Source: Candidatus Coatesiibacteriota bacterium
Lineage (GTDB): Bacteria > RBG-13-66-14
DNA: 5,706 nucleotides
Assembly: GCA_014728185.1 (NCBI GenBank)
Contig: WJMB01000031.1
Span: 1-5,706 of the forward strand
Direction: 5' to 3'
The position numbers and the translations under genes are program-made. Of this stretch, positions 1 through 4,884 are shown piece after piece (position 1 is the stretch's first letter; the number at the start of each line of letters is the position of its first letter). The notes beneath the pieces are model-generated. The model made no database searches and was not told where the DNA came from. It worked only from the letters and a program-made list of their open reading frames with translations.

Positions 1-13
1 AAGGTCGGCCCCT
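1..13. repeat. Half of a GC-rich palindrome cut by the window edge
   Basis: The first 13 bases (AAGGTCGGCCCCT) are identical, in the same orientation, to bases 208-220, which form the right arm of the hairpin at 197-218. The matching left arm would lie before the window. This looks like another copy of the same hairpin, but only one arm can be seen, and the match does not continue past base 13. Confidence 0.4.
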
Positions 14-43
14 GCATGGCCTTTCATCGCCATTTGTTTATGC

Positions 44-65
44 GGCGGACCGCGGAGGGTCCGCC
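44..65. repeat. GC-rich hairpin, 8-bp stem
   Basis: GGCGGACC (44-51) and GGTCCGCC (58-65) are perfect inverted repeats around a 6-base loop. No T-rich run follows on either strand, so it is not a textbook terminator. It is the second hairpin downstream of the glycoside-hydrolase-like gene. Its end (CCGCCCTACGTAAT) resembles the ends of the other hairpins in this window. It is probably a dispersed palindromic repeat, or a backup transcription end. Confidence 0.45.
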
Positions 66-146
66 CTACGTAATCCCGTTGACATCAACCGTCGATAACC
101 TGCGACAACCGTTCAACCTCGACCTTGACCTTTCCTTGTTCTGTAG

Positions 147-226
147 GGTTGGGATTATGGGACCAGTCCCTCGACCCGACCGCGTAAAACAATAACGGGC
201 CGACCTAAAGGTCGGCCCCTCAATTA
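147..226. repeat. Intergenic hairpin element, copy A
   Basis: About 80 bases matching 3322-3402. From 147 to 200 the two copies align without gaps at 40 of 54 positions. The conserved blocks are GGTYGGGRTTWTGGGACCAG, then GACCCNACCGCGT, then ACGGGC, with the same spacing in both copies. A hairpin follows, and then a shared CCCTCWATTA. The inverted pair GGTTGGG (147-153) and CCCGACC (175-181) can form a further stem with one G-U pair on the plus strand. The copy lies downstream of the gene ending at 272. It could be a REP- or MITE-like repeat or a structured RNA. Confidence 0.6.
197..218 (-). terminator. Probable intrinsic terminator of the DUF4015 gene
   Basis: GGGCCGACCT (197-206) and AGGTCGGCCC (209-218) are perfect inverted repeats, giving a 9 to 10 bp GC-rich stem. 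Read on the minus strand, the stem is followed by GTTATTGTTTTACG, which is T-rich though broken. It begins 53 bases after the stop codon of the gene ending at 272. The position and T-rich tail support a terminator, but the hairpin is also part of a repeated element, so its main role may be different. Confidence 0.55.
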
Positions 227-271
227 CTCCGTCTACGATTTGAGCGGAATGGAGGGATGGCGACGGCGGGC

Positions 272-1759
272 TCAACCTCCCCGGACCTCCGGCGGGACCG
301 GTGTCGGCGGCGGGGCTTTCGGGTTCGGATTGAGCGGTGGGGGCAGAGGGCGCCAGTGGGGAGCCAGGGCGGGCCACAACGGGCCGTAGCTCGAGTTGGC
401 GTGCCAAAAGAGCACGCCGTCGGCCCCGCCGGCCAGGGCGCCGCGGACCTGATCGCGGATGTAGCCGGTGAAGTTACTGGGCGCCAGCAGGTCGAAGGCC
501 TGGAGGAAGGGGCGGTTGGCGCAGGCGGACCGGGTTCCGGGGAAGGCCGGCGGGGCTTCCTCGCGCCAGTGGACGCCGGGATGGGCCAGGGCCGACAGGG
601 CCTGGGCGGCCGACCGGCGGGGGTCGATGACTGGTGGAGCGGCGGGTCGAACGTCCTCGAGACGGCCCTTGAGAATGGCGGCGCAGTCCTTCAGCAGGCG
701 CCAGGTCTTCCCCGGTCCCTGGTAGAAACCGCTACCGAAGTGACTGGGGTAGTTCATCGGCGAGAGGGCGTCGAGGTATTGGGCCATGGCCTCGACGTCC
801 TGGCCCTCGGGGTTGTACTTCTCGTAGAAGGCGCTGAAGCCGAAGACGTCGGCGGAGAGGGCGACTCCGCTGGGACCGAGGACTAGGGCGGCCCGTTCGA
901 GGAAGGCGTTGACGGCCCATTCGCGGCCGCGGCCGCCGGCGTGGGGCAGGTAGGCGTTGAGGACGTCGCCCTCGGTGGGGAAGCGGATGTAGTCGAACTG
1001 GATCTCGTCGACGCCGCTTTCGGCGCAATAGAGGGCCACGGCGAGGTGGTAGTCCCAGGCCTCCTCGGCGAAGGGGTCGCACCAGACCGAGTCTGCGTGG
1101 CCGATCCAGGCCCGGCTGGTGGCCGAGTCCTTGACGGCGAAGTAGTCGCGGGCCTCGCCCTGGGGGTCGTAGCGGGCCAGGAAGCCGTCGTAGTGGACGA
1201 CGACGCGGGCGATGACGTAGGCCCCGGCGCTCTGGAGGCGCTCGACGAGGCCGGGGAAGTCCTGGATGTAACCGTGTACGGCGCCGATCTCCCAGGCCAG
1301 GCGCTCCGGGCTCCACAACTCGCCCTCGGCGGTGTCCCAGCCCCTCGGCGGGACGTAGAGGCCCAGTTCAGGTCGCGGTTCCTCGGGGATGGGCAGGGGG
1401 AAGCAGATCTCGCCGGGGGCCTGCTTGGCGTCGACGACGACACAGTTGATGCGGCCCTCGGCCAGCCTGGCTTCGAGCTCGGTGAGCTTGGACTCCCATT
1501 CGGCCCGGGTGCCCACCAGGTAGACGCCGACCAGACCCGGCAGGCGGTCGCGACGGATCAGCCCGGCGGATTCATCCCCGGTGTCCAGGGCGGCCCGCCA
1601 GTCGACCTCGACGAAGTGCTGTTGGCGTTGCTCGACGGCCGCCGACCACCAGGCGTCGTCGTGGACGGCGGAGTGGTCGTGTTCGACCGTCGGCGCGGCG
1701 AGGGCGGCCGGGACAGTCAAGGCGGCCAGCGCAATCAACGGGCTGGGGATTCTAGTCAT
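272..1759 (-). CDS. Secreted putative glycoside hydrolase (DUF4015 type, TIM barrel)
   Basis: A 495-residue exported protein. Residues 1-22 look like a signal peptide: a short polar start, a hydrophobic stretch, and an Ala-rich cleavage region ending ALAA. The rest matches the putative glycosyl hydrolase family DUF4015. Its hallmark blocks appear in order: GVYLVG (77-83), NCVVVDAK (105-112), YVIARVVVHYD (181-191), DEIQFDYIRFPTEG (251-264), SADVFGF (302-308), SPMNYPSH (333-340), RPFLQAFD (416-423) and GVLFWHANSSY (448-458). These fit the strands of a TIM barrel. Asp256 and Arg259 in the FDYIRFP block are likely active-site residues by analogy; the substrate is unknown. Residues 471-490 are 12/20 proline, a tail that is not part of the barrel. 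The start is chosen because it gives the signal peptide, although the purine run AGGGAG is only one base from the ATG. No clear promoter is seen. The family call is strong; the activity is inferred. Confidence 0.85.
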   Translation of the reverse strand: MTRIPSPLIALAALTVPAALAAPTVEHDHSAVHDDAWWSAAVEQRQQHFVEVDWRAALDTGDESAGLIRRDRLPGLVGVYLVGTRAEWESKLTELEARLAEGRINCVVVDAKQAPGEICFPLPIPEEPRPELGLYVPPRGWDTAEGELWSPERLAWEIGAVHGYIQDFPGLVERLQSAGAYVIARVVVHYDGFLARYDPQGEARDYFAVKDSATSRAWIGHADSVWCDPFAEEAWDYHLAVALYCAESGVDEIQFDYIRFPTEGDVLNAYLPHAGGRGREWAVNAFLERAALVLGPSGVALSADVFGFSAFYEKYNPEGQDVEAMAQYLDALSPMNYPSHFGSGFYQGPGKTWRLLKDCAAILKGRLEDVRPAAPPVIDPRRSAAQALSALAHPGVHWREEAPPAFPGTRSACANRPFLQAFDLLAPSNFTGYIRDQVRGALAGGADGVLFWHANSSYGPLWPALAPHWRPLPPPLNPNPKAPPPTPVPPEVRGG

Positions 1760-2007
1760 GCTCCCTAGAGAGGCTGGAGGGTCGTTTAGTGATCGTTCGA
1801 TGGTTGTCCGTTAGATCGACCGCCGGACTGCCGCTCGTAATCGGTTGAGAAGCGGCTGGTTGTCATCTTCACTGTTCTTCGGCAAACTTGCCTCGGCCTG
1901 CTCGGTTTGGGTGAAACCCCCATATTCCGTCAGTACCGGACGCAGACCAGCGGCCCTCTCAATCAGCCGCCGTCTATCGAGACTGCGCGTTGTATGATAA
2001 GGCCGAC
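1760..2007. other. Intergenic gap between deoB and the DUF4015 gene
   Basis: A stretch of 248 bases with visibly lower GC than the flanking genes, especially around 1860-1930. On the minus strand one frame stays open from inside deoB to 1811. Its translation from about 1990 onward (including YGGFTQTEQAEASLPKNSED) shows no domain I recognise, and no start codon or ribosome site justifies a gene. The only structure I see is a small hairpin, GGTTT/AAACC, at 1904-1918. I find no convincing -35/-10 pair for the gene starting at 1759 and no strong terminator for deoB. It may hold an unrecognised promoter, a small RNA or a decayed repeat. Confidence 0.4.
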
Positions 2008-3177
2008 TCAGGGCAGCTCGGTGATGAAGCTGCGGCCCCGGGGCCAGCTCCGGCCGAACCACTCGGCGGCGGAGGCCCCGACATCGCAGAAGCAACCGCG
2101 CTCTCCCAGGTCGACGCCCGTTGAGCCCGGGCGGTGGACCAGCAAGGGCACCCGCTCCCGGGTGTGGTCGGTGCCCTTGTGGGTCGGGTCGCAGCCGTGG
2201 TCGGCGGTGAGAATCAGCAGGTCGTTCTCCGCCAGAGAATCGAGGAAGGGACCCAGCCAGACGTCGAATTCGACCAGGGCCTCGGCGTAGCCGTCGGGAT
2301 TGCGCCGGTGGCCGAAGCGGGTGTCGAAGTCGACCAGGTTGGTGAAGATCAGGGCGGGGCCGCCGACACTTTCGGCCAGCTCGGCGGTCCTCTCCATCCC
2401 GGCGGCGTTGGAGACGGTGTGGTGGTCCTCGTCGAGGCCGCGCCCGGCGAAGAGGTCGCCGATCTTGCCCACGCCGACGGTGCGCACCCCGGCGGCTTGC
2501 AGGGCGTCGAGGACCGTCGGCCCGTGGGGCTCCAGGCTGAAGTCGCGACGGTTGCCGGTGCGGGTCCAGCCGCTCTCGGGAGTGCCGACGAAGGGTCGGG
2601 CGATGACCCGGCTGACCCGCAGCGGGTCGAGGAGCTCCCGGGTGATCCGGCAGACGCGGAGCAGCTCCTCCGGGGGCACCAGCTCCTCGTGAGCGGCGAT
2701 CTGGAAGACCGAATCCGCCGAGGTGTAGACGATCAGCCTGCCGGTCTCCAGGTGCTCCACGCCGTAGCGCTCGATGATCTCCGTCCCCGAGGCCGGGCGG
2801 TTCCAGAGCCAGCCGTAACCGGTGCGACGGCTGAACTCTTCCATTATCTCGGGGGGGAAGCCCTCGGGGAAGGTGGGGAAGGGCTCGGAGCTGACCAGGC
2901 CCGCCAGCTCCCAGTGGCCGGTGGTGGAGTCCTTGTCCGCCGAAACCTCGGTCATCACGCCCCAGGACCCAAGGACACCATCGGGGGCCGCCAGAGGGCT
3001 CGTGTAGTCGACGACGCGGCGCAGGCCCAGGCGGTCCAGGTTGGGCAGGGCCAGCCCGCCGACGGCGGCGGCGGTGTTCTGCAGCGTGGCGGCGCCGACG
3101 TCACCGAAGTAGGCGGCGTCGGGGGCGCCGCCGACACCGACCGAATCGAGAACGATGATGAACAGGCGTCGTTTCAA
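2008..3177 (-). CDS. deoB: Phosphopentomutase
   Basis: DeoB interconverts ribose 1-phosphate and ribose 5-phosphate (and the deoxy forms) in the cytoplasm, linking nucleoside breakdown to the pentose phosphate pathway. The 389 residues match the usual length and the alkaline phosphatase superfamily fold. Visible motifs are DSVGVGGAPDA (11-21), KDSTTGHWE (82-90), PASGTEI (128-134), TSADSVFQIAAHEE (152-165), VIARPFVG (191-198), NLVDFDTRFGHRR (280-292), TADHG (324-328) and GTDHTRE (335-341). By alignment with the Bacillus cereus enzyme, recalled from memory, the two-metal ligands are Asp11, Asp285, His290, Asp326, His327 and His338. The phosphorylated Thr85 of that enzyme aligns with Ser84 here, an unusual but chemically plausible change. 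The start is TTG, supported by AAGGA six bases upstream and by the family N-terminus. No other nucleoside salvage gene is adjacent. It has its own promoter and appears to be transcribed alone. Confidence 0.96.
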   Translation of the reverse strand: MKRRLFIIVLDSVGVGGAPDAAYFGDVGAATLQNTAAAVGGLALPNLDRLGLRRVVDYTSPLAAPDGVLGSWGVMTEVSADKDSTTGHWELAGLVSSEPFPTFPEGFPPEIMEEFSRRTGYGWLWNRPASGTEIIERYGVEHLETGRLIVYTSADSVFQIAAHEELVPPEELLRVCRITRELLDPLRVSRVIARPFVGTPESGWTRTGNRRDFSLEPHGPTVLDALQAAGVRTVGVGKIGDLFAGRGLDEDHHTVSNAAGMERTAELAESVGGPALIFTNLVDFDTRFGHRRNPDGYAEALVEFDVWLGPFLDSLAENDLLILTADHGCDPTHKGTDHTRERVPLLVHRPGSTGVDLGERGCFCDVGASAAEWFGRSWPRGRSFITELP

Positions 3178-3183
3178 AGAGAA

Positions 3184-3191
3184 TCCTTCCC
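3184..3191 (-). promoter_or_regulatory. Ribosome binding site fixing the TTG start of deoB
   Basis: On the minus strand GGGAAGGA lies upstream of the TTG codon at 3175-3177, with six bases between its AAGGA core and the codon. No ATG or GTG fits the conserved DeoB N-terminus, so this site decides the start. Confidence 0.75.
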
Positions 3192-3209
3192 AGGTTGTAT
3201 GCGCAGCCG

Positions 3210-3236
3210 ATTATAGCACGACATGAGGTTTGTCGA
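3210..3236 (-). promoter_or_regulatory. Promoter of deoB with extended -10
   Basis: On the minus strand there is a perfect TATAAT (3210-3215) preceded by TGC (3216-3218), that is, an extended -10 of the form TGnTATAAT. TCGACA (3231-3236) lies 15 bases further upstream, one mismatch from the -35 consensus at short spacing. An extended -10 tolerates a weak -35. Transcription would begin near 3203, leaving a leader of about 25 bases that holds the ribosome site. This is sigma-70 logic and assumes the host uses such promoters. Confidence 0.65.
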
Positions 3237-3321
3237 TGTGGAGGATGGACTCGACCGTCTATCCGAGCGGTCCGTTGGGACAGCCGCGGATTGACTGTCA
3301 ACGACCATTCGCGCTCCGGGC

Positions 3322-3402
3322 GGTCGGGGTTTTGGGACCAGCCTAACGACCCTACCGCGTTGATGCATGACGGGCGGAGTCATTTGACTCCGCCCTCTAT
3401 TA
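3322..3402. repeat. Intergenic hairpin element, copy B
   Basis: The second copy of the element at 147-226, lying between the stop codon of the secreted repeat protein and the deoB promoter. The blocks GGGACCAG (3334-3341), GACCCTACCGCGT (3348-3360) and ACGGGC (3370-3375) sit at exactly the spacing seen in copy A. CCCTCTATTA (3393-3402) matches the far side of copy A. The inverted pair GGTCGGG (3322-3328) and CCCTACC (3350-3356) pairs at six of seven positions. It has the same orientation relative to the upstream gene as copy A. Confidence 0.6.
3372..3395 (-). terminator. Hairpin after the secreted repeat protein gene, possible terminator
   Basis: GGGCGGAGTC (3372-3381) and GACTCCGCCC (3386-3395) form a perfect 10-bp stem with a 4-base loop, 28 bases after the stop codon of the gene ending at 3424. 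On the minus strand no T run follows (GTCATGCATC). On the plus strand the tail is TCTATTATATAA, which is T-containing but A-rich. Termination is therefore likely from position but not from a canonical sequence. Confidence 0.45.
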
Positions 3403-3423
3403 TATAACCGTGCAAAGCGAACG

Positions 3424-4737
3424 CTACCGCCCGATAACAAACCGTCTCGTCTCACTTGCCGCATCCGTCGCCAAACACGCCAGGTAGACACCGGGTTGGT
3501 AGGTGGCGGTGTCCAGGCTGATCGTCTGTCGACCCGCTTCAGGAGCAATGCCAAAACTCTCGACTACCCGCCCGGACAGGTCGTAGATGGTGATCCTCGC
3601 GTCACCCGCGCCCGAGGGCAGCTCGCAGGCCAGCATCACGGCATCAGTCGCCGGACTTGGCCAGGGGGCGTCCAGCGTCAACACTCGCTCAAGCTCGGAC
3701 ACGACCACGGACTCCGTCGGGCCGAATACTTTAGTATGGCCTGTGCTATCCGTTGCCTCAAGCCAATAGACGTAGCTACCGCCGGGCTCTACGCCCCGAT
3801 CCAGCCAGCGGACGGTCGTAGCCGGCAGACTGCCCGAGACTGCGACGGGATTCTCCTCCCCGCGCAGGACGCGGACGGCGGCGGGAGTCTCGCCGCTACA
3901 GGTCCAGCAGACGAGAACGCCGTCGCCGACGGGCGAAGCGGACAGCTCGAGTCCGTCGACAGTCACGTCATCCGGCACGTAGAAACTCCAGGTCTCCGTC
4001 GACCAGGTTTCGTCGTAGCCGTCGGTGGCCCGGACCTTCCAGAAGTAGGTCGTGTCCCGGTCCAGCTCGGCGTCGCTGAACTGGTACTCGGAGTCGGTCA
4101 AGCCGGTGAGCTCCTCGCGGGGATCGAAGTCGTCCTCCGTCGAGTACCAGAGATCGTAGCTGACGTCCCCGCCCTCGGGATCGGGGGAATCCTCCCAGTC
4201 GCACAAAGGGTAGTCGTCGACGGCGGCGCCGTCGGCGGGGCTGAGCAGGCTGAAGGCAGCCGGTGGATCGTTCCACCAGCCGTAGCGGATGTCGTAACCA
4301 TTACCCTGGTAGGCGAGGTGGGGGTAACCGCTGGCGTCCAGCGCCAGCGAGCAATGACCGGAAAAGGGATCATTGGTTTCTTCGACGGTCTCGAGCTGCC
4401 AGGTGGCGCCGTCCCAGGCCGCGTAGCGGATGTCGTAAACATCACCCTTGTAGGCGAGGCGGGGGTAACCGCTGGAGTCCAGCGCCAGCGAGCAGTAGCC
4501 GGAATACTCCGAGCTGAGGTCCTCGATGGTTTCAATCTGCCAGGCGGCGCCGTCCCAGGCGGCGTAGCGGATGTCGTGCGAATTACCCTTGTAGGCGATA
4601 CGGGGGTAACCGCTGGAGTCCAGCACCAGCGAACAGTAACCCGAATACTCCTGGCTGAGGTCCTCGACGGTCTCGAGCTGCCAGGAAGCCCCGACGGCGA
4701 CCGCCAGGGTGAGTAAAACGAGTACGAACCGCTTCAT
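3424..4737 (-). CDS. Secreted repeat protein with Fn3-like domains and a T9SS-type C-terminal tail
   Basis: A 437-residue exported protein of unknown specific role. MKRFVLVLLTLAVAVGAS (1-18) is a signal peptide without a lipobox. Three tandem 47-residue repeats follow (19-65, 66-112, 113-159), with the pattern WQxETxE, CSLxLDxSGYPxxAY and DIRYxxWxxxx, like blades of a secreted beta-propeller. Residues 162-255 look like a fibronectin type III domain (LLSPADG, YFWKVRATDG), and 263-345 like a second one (YVYWLEATD). Residues 353-437 resemble a Por/T9SS type A or FlgD-like Ig tail: PWPSPA, ITIYDLSGRVV, PGVYLACL and a basic end RRFVIGR. A role at the cell surface is inferred; no catalytic motif is seen. 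An in-frame ATG lies 57 bases upstream, but the start at 4737 is preferred because it gives the signal peptide and has GGGGGAAGG just upstream. It has its own promoter and a hairpin element downstream. Confidence 0.8.
   Translation of the reverse strand: MKRFVLVLLTLAVAVGASWQLETVEDLSQEYSGYCSLVLDSSGYPRIAYKGNSHDIRYAAWDGAAWQIETIEDLSSEYSGYCSLALDSSGYPRLAYKGDVYDIRYAAWDGATWQLETVEETNDPFSGHCSLALDASGYPHLAYQGNGYDIRYGWWNDPPAAFSLLSPADGAAVDDYPLCDWEDSPDPEGGDVSYDLWYSTEDDFDPREELTGLTDSEYQFSDAELDRDTTYFWKVRATDGYDETWSTETWSFYVPDDVTVDGLELSASPVGDGVLVCWTCSGETPAAVRVLRGEENPVAVSGSLPATTVRWLDRGVEPGGSYVYWLEATDSTGHTKVFGPTESVVVSELERVLTLDAPWPSPATDAVMLACELPSGAGDARITIYDLSGRVVESFGIAPEAGRQTISLDTATYQPGVYLACLATDAASETRRFVIGR
4261..4683 (-). 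repeat. Three tandem 141-bp coding repeats
   Basis: The units are 4543-4683, 4402-4542 and 4261-4401, each exactly 47 codons and in phase with the secreted protein. I count 122 of 141 identical bases between the first two units (about 87%). The third is more diverged, mainly around its DLS(Q/S)EYSGY segment, where it reads TNDPFSGH. The high DNA similarity suggests fairly recent duplication or ongoing exchange between units. Confidence 0.9.
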
Positions 4738-4740
4738 AAC

Positions 4741-4749
4741 CCTTCCCCC
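4741..4749 (-). promoter_or_regulatory. Ribosome binding site of the secreted repeat protein
   Basis: On the minus strand GGGGGAAGG ends three bases before the ATG at 4735-4737, with its G-rich core about seven bases away. It favours this ATG over the upstream in-frame ATG at 4792-4794, which would put a charged stretch without signal-peptide character in front of the hydrophobic segment. Confidence 0.6.
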
Positions 4750-4798
4750 GTGTTGATCATGACAATACCAATCAAACAGCAGGATGCGAATCACAGCG

Positions 4799-4827
4799 AT
4801 AATAAGCCATCATCGTAAGGATGGCAA
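4799..4827 (-). promoter_or_regulatory. Sigma-70-like promoter of the secreted repeat protein gene
   Basis: On the minus strand TTGCCA (4822-4827) and TATTAT (4799-4804) are separated by exactly 17 bases, each one mismatch from consensus. Transcription would begin near 4792, giving a leader of about 55 bases. The -35 box lies eight bases from the terminator hairpin of the upstream gene, a compact end-then-start arrangement that supports both calls. Confidence 0.65.
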
Positions 4828-4835
4828 GGTGCTGA

Positions 4836-4861
4836 AAGGGACGGGCCGAAGCCCGTCCCTT
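4836..4861 (-). terminator. Terminator of the radical SAM gene, UUCG-capped hairpin
   Basis: AAGGGACGGGC and GCCCGTCCCTT form a perfect 11-bp stem. Read on the minus strand the loop is TTCG closed by C-G, the very stable C(UUCG)G tetraloop, and the stem ends in TTTC. It starts 23 bases after the stop codon at 4885. The T run is short, so termination could be imperfect, but position, stem strength and the promoter directly after it agree. Confidence 0.7.
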
Positions 4862-4884
4862 CGACTAATCGCGCTGCGGCCGAC

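Noticed and set aside
80..85. Perfect TTGACA on the plus strand
   Set aside because: No -10 at a workable distance and no plus-strand gene downstream.
941..1768. Long plus-strand open frame opposite the DUF4015 gene
   Set aside because: Same reason: a shadow frame rich in Gly, Val and Asp, with no recognisable domain.
1781..1830. GTTCGAT sequence resembling a tRNA T-loop
   Set aside because: No flanking T-stem, anticodon arm or acceptor stem can be formed.
2034..2045. Twelve-base palindrome GGCCCCGGGGCC
   Set aside because: It lies inside deoB and follows from Arg-Pro-Arg-Gly codons in GC-rich DNA.
2134..3216. Long plus-strand open frame opposite deoB
   Set aside because: deoB is certain from its motifs. 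The opposite frame is an artefact of GC-rich third codon positions, with a low-complexity Gly/Val/Ala/Asp composition.
3399..3404. Perfect TATAAT on the minus strand just before the hairpin of copy B
   Set aside because: No -35-like box at 15-19 bases and no extended -10. It falls 20 bases after a stop codon, and copy A has only TAATTG at this place, so a small-RNA promoter is not supported.
3496..4716. Long plus-strand open frame (406 codons) opposite the secreted repeat protein
   Set aside because: It mirrors the codon bias and repeats of the real gene on the other strand, has no domain, and lacks a plausible ribosome site.
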